Origin: an uncultured Dialister sp.
GTDB taxonomy: Bacteria > Bacillota > Negativicutes > Veillonellales > Dialisteraceae
Length of the DNA: 13,677 bases
Assembly (NCBI RefSeq): GCF_900765565.1
Contig: NZ_CAAFRZ010000280.1
Coordinates: 1-13,677 of the forward strand
Reading direction: 5' to 3'
Shown: positions 1 to 8,159 of the stretch, one piece after another
Numbering within the stretch: the stretch's first letter is position 1
Layout of the letters: each line of letters starts with the position of its first letter
Notes under the pieces: model-generated
Databases searched by the model: none
What the model was told of the DNA's origin: nothing
Seen by the model: the letters and a program-made list of their open reading frames with translations, nothing else
Translations under genes and position numbers: made by a program

Positions 1-22
1 AACACAAGTTGCACCAGCGAAC

Positions 23-168
23 ATGATTTGAAGGAGCGTTAGTGACGCACAAATCATCGTGAGTCGGTGACAGCCGTAGCGAAGGAGCGTAGCGACGCGC
101 AAATTGTCGTGAGTCGCTGATAGCTGTGCTGTAGGGAGCCGTAGGCGACTGAGAATCCCGTGAGACGC
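23..168. repeat. Three-unit ~50-bp structured tandem repeat
   Basis: Three degenerate copies begin near 30, 81 and 131. Each ends in CGTGAG (58-63, 108-113, 159-164), a period of 50-51 bases. Copies 1 and 2 share GAAGGAGCG at the start and GTGAGTCG at the end. Copy 1 folds as an 8-bp outer stem (ATGATTTG at 23-30 with CAAATCAT at 50-57) around a GCGT/ACGC hairpin. Copy 2 keeps the GCGT/ACGC hairpin (87-90, 95-98). Copy 3 has GGGA/TCCC (134-137, 156-159) around GCC-GTA-GGC. The fold is better kept than the bases. No ORF is evident. The array may continue left of the window. Function is unknown. Confidence 0.6.
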
Positions 169-248
169 TTCCCACCGGGAGCATTCCGGCCTGGCGCCAA
201 TAGGAAGGCTCTTTTATGTGCAGTATAAGAGCAAACTTGCGCCCGGCT

Positions 249-272
249 CAGAAGTCCTCTGCAGGACTTCTG
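249..272. repeat. Perfect 9-bp hairpin in the spacer after addA
   Basis: CAGAAGTCC (249-257) pairs perfectly with GGACTTCTG (264-272) around a six-base loop. It lies about 190 bases beyond the addA stop. No T-run follows on either strand, so it is not a standard intrinsic terminator. It could stabilise a transcript end or be a small repeat. Confidence 0.5.
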
Positions 273-337
273 CCTTCAGAGAAGGGAGCCTGCAGTATAG
301 TCATTTGCACGCTTTGGGTCAGAGTCATCAGGATTCT

Positions 338-412
338 GGCTGCGGCGCAGCCGCGGCTTCATCTGACTTCTGATTGTCTGACCGTCTGATGTCACCATTG
401 CGGCGGAGCCGC
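338..412. repeat. Two GC-rich REP-like hairpins
   Basis: GGCTGC-GGC-GCAGCC (338-352) and GCGGC-GGA-GCCGC (400-412) are short GC-rich hairpins with three-base loops. Between them lies a stretch of repeated TCTGA words (362-389). They sit just downstream of addA on its transcript and could act as 3' end stabilisers or weak terminators, but neither is followed by a U-tract. Confidence 0.4.
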
Positions 413-423
413 AGGACCTTGAA

Positions 424-451
424 TCTCAACTCTCAAATCTCAACTCTCAAC
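424..451. repeat. Heptad tandem repeat (TCTCAAC)
   Basis: Four head-to-tail 7-bp units read TCTCAAC, TCTCAAA, TCTCAAC, TCTCAAC, ending 10 bases before the addA stop codon. The reverse complement is a GAGTTGA heptad, related to the GAAGTGA and GGAGTTA heptads near 9363-9407 and 9911-9941. Confidence 0.6.
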
Positions 452-461
452 TCTTTCTACG

Positions 462-3400
462 TCATATCTCCATTTGCCTGTCGCTCGTAGTTTTCGACCT
501 CTTTTCCACCTCTATGGCCTTCCCATAGGTAAATGACCAGAGGTAGAGGTGGGATACCGGTTTGCCCAGGAGTTTTTCGGCTGCTTCGCCGTAGACCTGG
601 AGCTGGATTTTGTAGTGGTTCTTCAGTTCTTCTTCGGTCATGGTGTGGTCTGTCTTGTAGTCGATGATGAGGAAGTCTTTATCGAATTCCAGAAGGCAGT
701 CCATGACGCCCTGGAGGAAGATTTTTTCTCCCTCTTCGCAGTCCGGGTAGAAGGAGCGGGCAGGGAGGAGGATGGAGAAGGGCATTTCTTTTTTGATGTC
801 CTTCGCTTCCTTCATCTTTTCTGCCAGGGGCCCTTTGGCGAAGGTGAGGAGGGACCGGACCGGATTGTTTTTCCTTCTGGTAGAGAGAAGGGTGGAGCCC
901 TCTTCTTCGCTGAAGACTTTGTCCTCTACCAGCTGCCCCAGGACGGCGCGGATAGCTTCTTCTGCGGGCGGGAGCTTGGTGAAATCGATCATTTCCATGG
1001 CTTTGTGCATGAGGGTTCCGAAGGAGGTGCCCTCATATTTTTCTTCTTCCCCGGAAAGGAAGGCCGGCGGCTCGGCATAATCGGCGGAGAGACCTTCTGT
1101 TTCATCGCCTGCCAGAATGTCCGAGGCCATGGGCGGCTCGTCGCTGGCGGCGTATTCCGCCAGTTCCCGGAGGTGCACGGCGGCGGTGGCGGTGAGTTTG
1201 GCCGGCGTTGCGAGGGCGCCCCGGTGGCCGTAGGTCCAGGTGAGCTGGCGGTCCATCCAGTCCGGCCAGCTTTCGGGCAGGTGGGAAAGGAAGGACGCCA
1301 GCCGGTCTCCCTCTTTTTTTTCATCCATTTGGGGGAGAATGGCTTCATTTCCTTCTGCCTGGAGACTGGCTCTTTCGTCTTCTGTGAGGAGGTCTTCCTG
1401 CTTTATATCGGTGAAATGGAAGTGGGAATGGTCGGAGGGAGCATCATCCCGGTAGGAGGGCACTTTGTCCGCCAATTCCCAGGCCTCTTTCATGGTGCGG
1501 TGCCGGAGGGCGGCGGGCATGATCCAGTCCAAGTAACATTTACCGTTGGCTGCGATGTGGCCGGGAAGGGGAGAAACCATGGGCCCTTCGCCGGCGGTGG
1601 CCAGGGAGGCAGTCCAGTGGTCCAGGTCATTGTGAAGGTTGTCGCTGGTGCCGATGATAAAGAGTTTGTCCCGGGCCCTGGTCATGGCTACGTAGAGGAG
1701 CCGGGCCTCTTCGGCCAGACTTTCCGCCTTTGACGCTTCTTTCACGGAGTACCAGTACAGGCTGGGCCAGCGGACCCGGTTCTTTTTGTCGTAGTACTGG
1801 ATGCCAAGGCCCAGTGTCTTGTGGCAGATAGCGGTCTGCTGGGTGTCCCTGAGGTTGAAGCCCTTTTTCGTGTCCGCCAGGAAGACCACCGGAAATTCGA
1901 GACCCTTGCTCTTGTGGATAGTCATGATATGGACAGCGTCGGACATGGCATTGGTGGAAATGGATTTGAATTCCCTATCCTCCTTGTGAAGTTTGGAAAG
2001 GTATTCCAGAAAGGAGTAGAGGCCGCTTTTGGGAGCGCTGTCCCGGGAGAGGGCGAGCTGGTAGAAGGCAAGCACGTGGCTCACCCGCCACTCGCCGCCG
2101 GGAAGGCCGGAGAGCCACGTGAGGTATTCGGTGTCCGTGAGGATTCTCCGAAGGAGGGGAGCCGTGCCATCCTGCATGGCTTCTTCCCGCCATGCCTTGA
2201 AGGAATCAAGGAAATGGCGGACCTTTTCTTCTTTTCCCGCCTCCAGTACGCCGGGCATGGCAAGCACCGGCCAAAGGTGGGGAAGTTTCTCTTCTTCCTG
2301 CCGCAGGTGGAGGAGGGTGAGGTCCTTTTCATCGAGACCTACGAAGCAGGAACGGAGCACAGCGGCAGCGGCCAGGTCCTGGAGGGGGTTGTCCAGCAGT
2401 TTCAGCAGGGCCCAGAGGATTTCCACGTCCCCGTTTTTCATGAAGTCCTCTTCTTTGTCGGAAATGGCGGGTATGCCGTTTTCTTCCAGCACCTTCATGA
2501 GGACAGGCCCTTTTCCTGCAATGGAACGGAGGAGGATCACCATGTCTCCGTATCGGGCAGGCCGGAAGGCGCCGCTCTTTTCCATCACAGTGCCGTGGTC
2601 CATGATTTCATGGATCCTTCTGGCAATGAGCCGCCCTTCCATCATGATATTTTCCATATCCTTCAGCTCATCCGGTGCGTCTCCTTCCCGGATGCCCGCT
2701 TTATCAATGAGTTCAATGGAAACGGAGCCGCCGGCATAGGTGTCGGGCCGTTGCTCTTCGTGGCGGCCGGCATAGAGGGCCTCGGGGTCCCCGTAGTCCA
2801 GTTCCAGGGTATCCCGTGTCATGATCTGCCGGAAAATGAAGTTGATGGAGGAAAGGATGGCCGCGTCGCTCCGGAAATTGCGGTTCAGGTCGATGCGGTG
2901 GGAGGGACTGTCTTTCTCCGGGGAGAAGTGAAGGTACTTATCCATGAAAATGGTGGGGTCTGCCTGCCGGAAGCGGTAGATGCTCTGCTTGATGTCCCCC
3001 ACCATGAACCGGTTCTTTCCGTTCGATACGAGGGCGGTGATGAGTTCCTGGACCCCGTTGGTGTCCTGGTATTCGTCGATCATGACTTCTTTGTATTTCC
3101 GGCGGATGGAAAGGGCGGCCTCCGAGGGGAAGAGGGCCGCTTTTTCCGGCGTGAAGGCCGGATTTTCCCGGTCCACCAGGATGTCCAGGGCATAGTGCTC
3201 CATGTCATTGAAGTCCATGAGGCCTTCCTGCTTCTTCCGCTCCCGGAGGGCTTTGGAAAAGTCCAATGCCAGCTGGGAAAGAACGGTGACCACGGACTTC
3301 ATGGCGGAGGTTTCTGCAATCCACTGGGCCTCCGGCACCTGGGTGAAGGGGAGAATTTCATCCGTCCAGGTAGCTTTGGAAGCTTTTCGGAGGTCGCTGA

Positions 3401-4349
3401 TTGTTTGGGCATCGGTGGACTTTGTAAAGTCGCTGGTCTTTGCGTAATGGAAAGCGGCGGCCTGCTTTGGCTTCATGGTGTTCATACGGCCAAAGGCGAA
3501 GGAAGGGAGGCTGAACCAGTCTTTCCATGTCTTTATGGAGGAAACTACGGAAAAGTAGGAGTACTCATTGCTGAGCTGCTCTCCGTACACCGCTTGCGCC
3601 GCCTTGTTCCTGTCCATGATGGCAAACATCTGCCGGTAGCTGTCTGCAATTTTCCGGGAAAGGGAGATGAGGTGGTGGAGCACCGGCCGGTCCCAGGGGA
3701 GGTCGTCCATGGAGGCCCCTTCCGGAATGGTGTACCGGTCGGGAAGATGGATGAGCCAGTCCTCCGGGAAGGGGAGGGAGCAGGAAAAGTGGAAAATCTT
3801 CGATACTATCTGCTTCAGGGCCCGGTCCTGGTAGCGGTCGGCAAAGAGGTCCACGGTATCCAGAAAATCCGGATTTCCTTCGGCATACCACTTCTCCAGC
3901 ACCTCCGACAGCACTTCTTCTTCCAGCAGGAATTCTTCGTTTTCGTCGGACAGAATCCGCACCTTCGGGTCCAGGTCCAGAAGGTAGAAGTACTGGCGGA
4001 TGATGGACTGGAAATAGGAGTCCAGCGTGGAAATCTGTGCGCTCCCCAGAAGGGAAATCTGTTTTTCCAGATGGTGGATGCGCTTTTCATCGTCCGCCTT
4101 GTCCGCTTCCTTAAGGGCATCGGAAAGGGCCTTCGACACCCGGGCCTTCATTTCGCTGGCAGCGGCTTTCGTGAAGGTGAGGACCAGAAGTTCGTTGATG
4201 TTCGTATTACTGCCCGGGTCCTCCACCAGGCGGACGATGCGCTCGGTGAGGACCGCCGTCTTCCCGCTGCCTGCCGCAGCGGAAAGGAGGAGATTCTGTC
4301 CCCTGGCATCCAGGGCTTCTTCCTGTTCTTTTGTCCAGTGGTTACTCAT
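462..4349 (-). CDS. addA: AddA, ATP-dependent helicase/nuclease subunit A
   Basis: AddA is the UvrD/Rep-type 3'-5' helicase and nuclease of the AddAB complex, which resects double-strand breaks for RecA loading. With the chosen start it has 1295 residues, about family length. Helicase motifs are visible: Walker A AAGSGKT (25-31), motif Ia LTFTKAAASEM (58-67), Walker B VMIDEYQDTN (422-431), GDIKQSIYRFRQAD (451-464), TIHKSKGLEFPVVF (810-823) and LLYVAMTRARDKL (884-896). The C-terminal RecB-family nuclease is complete: GTLMH (His1115), GVMD (Asp1217), IDYKT (Asp1230, Lys1232) and QLQVY (Gln1249, Tyr1253). The start at 4349 has AAGGAGG seven to eight bases upstream and overlaps the addB stop by 8 nt in ATGAGTAA. 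An in-frame ATG at 4382 lacks this placement. It is translated from the addB transcript, and I see no own promoter. Confidence 0.96.
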   Translation of the reverse strand: MSNHWTKEQEEALDARGQNLLLSAAAGSGKTAVLTERIVRLVEDPGSNTNINELLVLTFTKAAASEMKARVSKALSDALKEADKADDEKRIHHLEKQISLLGSAQISTLDSYFQSIIRQYFYLLDLDPKVRILSDENEEFLLEEEVLSEVLEKWYAEGNPDFLDTVDLFADRYQDRALKQIVSKIFHFSCSLPFPEDWLIHLPDRYTIPEGASMDDLPWDRPVLHHLISLSRKIADSYRQMFAIMDRNKAAQAVYGEQLSNEYSYFSVVSSIKTWKDWFSLPSFAFGRMNTMKPKQAAAFHYAKTSDFTKSTDAQTISDLRKASKATWTDEILPFTQVPEAQWIAETSAMKSVVTVLSQLALDFSKALRERKKQEGLMDFNDMEHYALDILVDRENPAFTPEKAALFPSEAALSIRRKYKEVMIDEYQDTNGVQELITALVSNGKNRFMVGDIKQSIYRFRQADPTIFMDKYLHFSPEKDSPSHRIDLNRNFRSDAAILSSINFIFRQIMTRDTLELDYGDPEALYAGRHEEQRPDTYAGGSVSIELIDKAGIREGDAPDELKDMENIMMEGRLIARRIHEIMDHGTVMEKSGAFRPARYGDMVILLRSIAGKGPVLMKVLEENGIPAISDKEEDFMKNGDVEILWALLKLLDNPLQDLAAAAVLRSCFVGLDEKDLTLLHLRQEEEKLPHLWPVLAMPGVLEAGKEEKVRHFLDSFKAWREEAMQDGTAPLLRRILTDTEYLTWLSGLPGGEWRVSHVLAFYQLALSRDSAPKSGLYSFLEYLSKLHKEDREFKSISTNAMSDAVHIMTIHKSKGLEFPVVFLADTKKGFNLRDTQQTAICHKTLGLGIQYYDKKNRVRWPSLYWYSVKEASKAESLAEEARLLYVAMTRARDKLFIIGTSDNLHNDLDHWTASLATAGEGPMVSPLPGHIAANGKCYLDWIMPAALRHRTMKEAWELADKVPSYRDDAPSDHSHFHFTDIKQEDLLTEDERASLQAEGNEAILPQMDEKKEGDRLASFLSHLPESWPDWMDRQLTWTYGHRGALATPAKLTATAAVHLRELAEYAASDEPPMASDILAGDETEGLSADYAEPPAFLSGEEEKYEGTSFGTLMHKAMEMIDFTKLPPAEEAIRAVLGQLVEDKVFSEEEGSTLLSTRRKNNPVRSLLTFAKGPLAEKMKEAKDIKKEMPFSILLPARSFYPDCEEGEKIFLQGVMDCLLEFDKDFLIIDYKTDHTMTEEELKNHYKIQLQVYGEAAEKLLGKPVSHLYLWSFTYGKAIEVEKRSKTTSDRQMEI

Positions 4350-7300
4350 GGTGTTCCTCCTTTTCAGCGGCAATTTCGGCAAGATTATTTTTCAGAGTCT
4401 TTTTATCGGGAAGATGGATGTATTCATACCCTTCGCCTTCGGCCTTCGGGTCGAAGTGGCAGATGCTGTGGTAGGGGCAGTAGGTACAGGGGATTTTTTT
4501 ATTGTAATTGATCGGCCGGATTTCTATGTGCCCTTCCTCCATGGATCTGTAAATCTTCAGGAGATTCTTCTTTACGATGGTGAGAAGGTTCCTGAAATCT
4601 TCTGCAGAAAGGGTAGAGCTGTTGGCTGTGAGAGCTCCATCTTTTTTGAATGATACAGGAAGGAGGGAATCTTCCGTTCCGGCAGCACTATCCAGGGCCT
4701 TTACCATGTCCGGGTCGTCCAATATCCAGCCGGAGCCGCTTTCCTTATCCGGAAGGGGCGGCTTACTGCCCGGTGGGACGGCCTTCATGTTTTTCACATC
4801 CCCCGAAAGGTAGATATACATGAGTGCCGCCGGCAGGAGGCCCCCTTTTCCTTCTTCCTCCACCGCCAGAAGGTAGGTCAGGAGCTGCAGCTTCAGCCCT
4901 GCCACCACTTCCTGCAGCGTGGCTTTTGGGGTGCCGGTTTTGTAGTCATAGATGGCCACCCCATTTCCTGCCATGTCGATGCGGTCGATTTTTCCTTTCA
5001 GGGTGAAGGTATCCCTGTCTCCGGCGATGTGGAGGTAAAATTCCTTCTCCAGTGCCTTCGTGTCGAATTGGCTGTTCCGGCTCCATTTCCGGAGGGCCTT
5101 GAGGGAACGACGGAATGTTTCATTCAATGCCCGCTCGGTGTACCGGGAGGCGCCGTCCGCATGGAGAGCGCCGTAGTGAATCTTTTTGGACAGGACCCCG
5201 GCGATTTCTCCGGAAATCTGTTCAATGTCTTCGTCCGTGGCATCCCGCCACTGGCGGTTTTCTTTCGTCAGCCGGCTGCCGAACTGGTGAAGACCGGCGT
5301 GGAGGTAGTTGCCGAAGTCCAAAGGCTCCATGTCCCCTTCATCCCGCTTGTCGATGTGGAGGCCGTACTGCACAAAGTAGGCAAAGGGGCAGCGCCGGTA
5401 GTTCTCGAACCGGGTGACGGAGCCGAAGAAACGGCCCTGGGGTTTGAAAAGCCGGGCGGCCAGGTCCCGCGGGAGGGGCGGGGCCTCATTCTTATAGTGG
5501 AAGCCCGTGAGGGCCTGTGCGAGGTCTCCTTCGTATCCCTTCGCCTTTGCCCAGGCTGCCAGCTGGGACCAGGGGGAATCGGGGGTGGGGATTTCCCTTC
5601 TCAGGATGGAGGGTAGGAGGGACAGGGCCTGCTTCGGGTTATCAAAGAAGGAGCGGTCACTTTCCCTGTCCGACGGAGAGAGGGTGGTACATTCAGAGGC
5701 ATAATGCAGGTTGGCCAGCTGGGACAGGAGGAAGGAGGGCTCCGTATCGTTGTGGTCATCATTCACCGAGGGCATGGTAATGTAGAGTGCCCGGCGGGCC
5801 CGGGTGAGTGCCAGGTATACGAAGAACTGCTCCTTGTGCACTTCCTCCAGGAGATCCGTGCCGAAGAGGAGTCGGCTGTCCCGGTAGATTTTCTGCTTTT
5901 CCGGCTCCGTGAAGAAGCCCCCTTCTTCTACCCGCTTCGGGAATTCCCCTTCAATGGCGCCGGGGATGAAGACCACTTCCGCCTCCATGCCGTAGCCCCG
6001 GTCCATGCCGGTTACCGTCACATGGTCCAACGTGGGGGGAATGGTGGAGTAGGTGAGGGAAGAGAGTCCATCTTCAAAGATGGACTGGAAATCTTTTGCG
6101 CCGATTTCATCGTCTCCGGCGGCATGAACGATCTCATCGAGGAGGGTGAGGATCTTTTTCCATACCTGCAGGTTCGGTCGGAGATTGGTGCGGAGTTCTT
6201 CTCTTTCATCCAGCCTTTCCATGGTTTCCGGTATTTTTTCATCCACCATCCACTGGTACAGAAGCTGGCACCGCTCCCGGGCATGGGAAAATTTTTTCCA
6301 TTTTTCCGCCATGGGGTCCAGCATGGAGGTGAGCCGCGTCCGCCATCCGTTGGCCTCGGCCAGTACCTCTTTTTCTGCGTCCGTCGGCGCCGGAAGGGGA
6401 CCGTCGAGATCCCGGTATTCCCGGAAGGCCCACTCTTCATGGTACTGGGAAGGCCGGATGCCATGGGAGAGGACGTAGTTTTCCAAGCGGTCCACATCTT
6501 CCTCCGACCACTCCGGCAGGAGGAATGTCTTCAGCAGACGGAACAGGGTCTCCCGCTGCCAGCCGCTTCCCCGATGAAGGGATTCGGCGGTGAGGAAACG
6601 GAGGAGACTGCTGATAAGGACCACCAGGGGATGGTTATTCATGGGATGTTTGCGGTCGATAAATCCGGGGATGTCATAGCGGGCAAAGGACCGCTCGAAG
6701 AGGTCTGCGTAATTGTCGGGATCCCGGATGAGGACGAGAATATCACGGTACCGGAAATGGCAGTCCCTCACCAGAGTCAGAATGCGGCGGGAAATATATT
6801 CCACTTCCTCCGCTTTGTGGGCGGCCCGGATGAGGTGGAGCCCCTCGTCCATCCGGGGGGCTTCCTTCCCTTCTACCGGGGAGGGCTCGGTGCGGCGGTT
6901 GAAGAAATGGCGGGCCATGGCGGCCAGCTGGGGAGACCGGAAACGGAGACCTTCAGAAAGAAGAACGGCGTCGCCGCCTTCCTGCCGGGAGAGGAGGCGA
7001 TAGAGCTGGAAGGGCCTGGCAAAGTTCGGGTTTTCCACGGCCTCTTCGGGCTTATCCATCTGGATGGTCATGGTCACTTCTTCTGCCGTATGAACCAGGG
7101 CAGAAACGATGCGGATTTTCTGGGGCGCCATGCCGTTGAACCCGTCAATCCATACCCGGGCTTCTTTGAGGGTGGGGGATTTGGGAATTTCCCTGGCCAG
7201 CAGGTCAAAAAGGCTCCCTTCGTAGGCGAAGTGGTCCTTCAGGTACCGGTGATAGGCACCGTAAAGGAGGGAAAGGTCTCCCATCTTTCTCCCCAGCGGC

Positions 7301-7746
7301 GTATCGCCCTGGGCTTCAGCGGCGGAGGAAAGGTCCTCTTCCGACACGCAGAACATGTCGAGCTGGTGGAAAAAGCGGGTGAGCTCTTCCGAAAAATGGG
7401 GATGGGAGGCGGCTTTCATCACCATCCGGAGTTCGTTCTTGTGCTCTTCCATGAGCCGCCGGATGATGATTTGCTGCCCCAAGGGGGACAGGGCATCGCT
7501 CACCGGGGAGTGGAGCTCCTGGAATACCCGATAGGCGAGCCTGGAAAAGCCGCACACCGTGACATCGGTGAATCCTTCCCCAGGGAAAGAACGGGCCAGC
7601 CGGTACTCTGCCGTGTAGGTCCCCTGGTCCGGTACCAGGAGGAAGGCCTTCCGCCCTTTGCCTCCCAGTACGTATTCCCGGATTTCCCGGCACACCCGGT
7701 CCGTCTTGCCGGTTCCCGCCCGGCCCAGAATGAAATGAAGTCCCAT
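4342..7746 (-). CDS. addB: AddB, ATP-dependent helicase/nuclease subunit B
   Basis: AddB is the second subunit of AddAB. In Bacillus it recognises Chi, carries a nuclease domain and binds an iron-sulfur cluster. The product has 1134 residues. Walker A GRAGTGKT (8-15) is intact and followed by the family signature FLLVPDQGTYTAEY. The helicase-like region includes LALTRARRALY (near 646-656). The C-terminal nuclease shows GNYLH (His816), GKIDRID (Asp921), YDYKT (Asp934, Lys936) and LQLLTY (Gln954, Tyr958). The four Fe-S cysteines are present: Cys786 (YRRCPF), then Cys1087, Cys1090 and Cys1096 in CxxCx5C spacing. Start choice: AAGGAGG is eight bases from the ATG at 7746 but only two from the ATG at 7752, so 7746 is preferred. 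It is first in the addB-addA operon, the Bacillus subtilis order. Both nuclease sites look active. Confidence 0.96.
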   Translation of the reverse strand: MGLHFILGRAGTGKTDRVCREIREYVLGGKGRKAFLLVPDQGTYTAEYRLARSFPGEGFTDVTVCGFSRLAYRVFQELHSPVSDALSPLGQQIIIRRLMEEHKNELRMVMKAASHPHFSEELTRFFHQLDMFCVSEEDLSSAAEAQGDTPLGRKMGDLSLLYGAYHRYLKDHFAYEGSLFDLLAREIPKSPTLKEARVWIDGFNGMAPQKIRIVSALVHTAEEVTMTIQMDKPEEAVENPNFARPFQLYRLLSRQEGGDAVLLSEGLRFRSPQLAAMARHFFNRRTEPSPVEGKEAPRMDEGLHLIRAAHKAEEVEYISRRILTLVRDCHFRYRDILVLIRDPDNYADLFERSFARYDIPGFIDRKHPMNNHPLVVLISSLLRFLTAESLHRGSGWQRETLFRLLKTFLLPEWSEEDVDRLENYVLSHGIRPSQYHEEWAFREYRDLDGPLPAPTDAEKEVLAEANGWRTRLTSMLDPMAEKWKKFSHARERCQLLYQWMVDEKIPETMERLDEREELRTNLRPNLQVWKKILTLLDEIVHAAGDDEIGAKDFQSIFEDGLSSLTYSTIPPTLDHVTVTGMDRGYGMEAEVVFIPGAIEGEFPKRVEEGGFFTEPEKQKIYRDSRLLFGTDLLEEVHKEQFFVYLALTRARRALYITMPSVNDDHNDTEPSFLLSQLANLHYASECTTLSPSDRESDRSFFDNPKQALSLLPSILRREIPTPDSPWSQLAAWAKAKGYEGDLAQALTGFHYKNEAPPLPRDLAARLFKPQGRFFGSVTRFENYRRCPFAYFVQYGLHIDKRDEGDMEPLDFGNYLHAGLHQFGSRLTKENRQWRDATDEDIEQISGEIAGVLSKKIHYGALHADGASRYTERALNETFRRSLKALRKWSRNSQFDTKALEKEFYLHIAGDRDTFTLKGKIDRIDMAGNGVAIYDYKTGTPKATLQEVVAGLKLQLLTYLLAVEEEGKGGLLPAALMYIYLSGDVKNMKAVPPGSKPPLPDKESGSGWILDDPDMVKALDSAAGTEDSLLPVSFKKDGALTANSSTLSAEDFRNLLTIVKKNLLKIYRSMEEGHIEIRPINYNKKIPCTYCPYHSICHFDPKAEGEGYEYIHLPDKKTLKNNLAEIAAEKEEHHE

Positions 7747-7776
7747 GGTCATGTCCTCCTTCGTTTTGTTGTATTC

Positions 7777-7806
7777 ATTATACTATGGGGAAGGACAGGA
7801 TGTGGC
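7777..7806 (-). promoter_or_regulatory. Likely addBA promoter
   Basis: On the minus strand a perfect TATAAT (7782-7777) lies 24 bases upstream of the addB ribosome binding site region. The -35 is weak: GCCACA (7806-7801) at 18-bp spacing matches only the ACA half of TTGACA. This implies a modest constitutive promoter with a 5' leader of roughly 25 nt. Confidence 0.55.
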
Positions 7807-7843
7807 AGTTGTATGCATTGCATGAACGGCCCAAATGAATGAA

Positions 7844-8065
7844 TGGGGCTAAGGGTGGCAGGTGAACGTCGCTGCGCTTGTTCACCGGGTTGTAGGTGCT
7901 TTGCACCGGGGGCATAAGGTACATAAGCCACCGTTGGCGGCGTTATATAAGGTTTTCCTTCCTTTTAAGCGCAGCGCTCCACCCGCTTCAACGAGCAAAG
8001 CGATGTTGAAGCCACAACCCGGTCGGGCCAGCGAAGCGGCGCCCGACCTGCCACCCTTAGCCCCA
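7844..8065. repeat. 222-bp inverted-repeat element with nested hairpins
   Basis: A perfect 20-bp inverted repeat bounds the element (7844-7863 and 8046-8065). A second nested pair, ACCGGGTTGT (7884-7893) with ACAACCCGGT (8014-8023), lies inside. Further hairpins are GGTGAAC/GTTCACC (7861-7886), GGTGC-TTT-GCACC (7895-7907), 7923-7946 with one mismatch, AAGG-TTTT-CCTT (7949-7960), AGCGC-A-GCGCT (7968-7978), GCTTCAAC/GTTGAAGC (7985-8012) and TCGGGC/GCCCGA (8023-8046). Some are mutually exclusive. No plausible gene is inside. It sits between divergent addB and the MFS gene. It could be a MITE-like non-autonomous element, a structured RNA or a bidirectional insulator. No clear target-site duplication is visible. 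Confidence 0.7.
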
Positions 8066-8099
8066 ATTTACACGATTGAGCCGCCTGCGAATCATGCCC

Positions 8100-8125
8100 A
8101 TGGGATATCCCATCTGTGATACAAT
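8100..8125 (+). promoter_or_regulatory. Candidate operator palindrome and -10 box of the MFS gene
   Basis: ATGGGATATCCCAT (8100-8113) is a perfect 14-bp palindrome. Seven bases after it, TACAAT (8120-8125) is a good -10 box, placing the palindrome over the expected -35 region, where no TTGACA-like hexamer is present. A local regulator bound to the palindrome is a reasonable inference. No regulator gene is adjacent in this window. Confidence 0.4.
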
Positions 8126-8159
8126 AGGTGTACTTATTTTTATATAGAAAGGCGGCAGT

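Noticed and set aside
1..180. CRISPR array
   Set aside because: The ~50-bp period has no alternation of identical repeats and unique spacers; similarity runs across the whole unit and no cas genes are present.
549..1733. Long plus-strand open frame opposite addA
   Set aside because: It is a shadow of addA: the minus-strand protein has intact helicase and nuclease motifs, while the plus-strand translation is low-complexity and matches no family.
1821..4511. 896-codon plus-strand open frame opposite addA
   Set aside because: It is antisense to conserved AddA motifs (Walker B and others) and its translation shows no domain. GC-rich coding DNA often leaves such open antisense frames.
5704..7842. 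712-codon plus-strand open frame opposite addB
   Set aside because: AddB on the other strand has Walker A, Fe-S cysteines and a nuclease domain; the antisense product has no recognisable motif.
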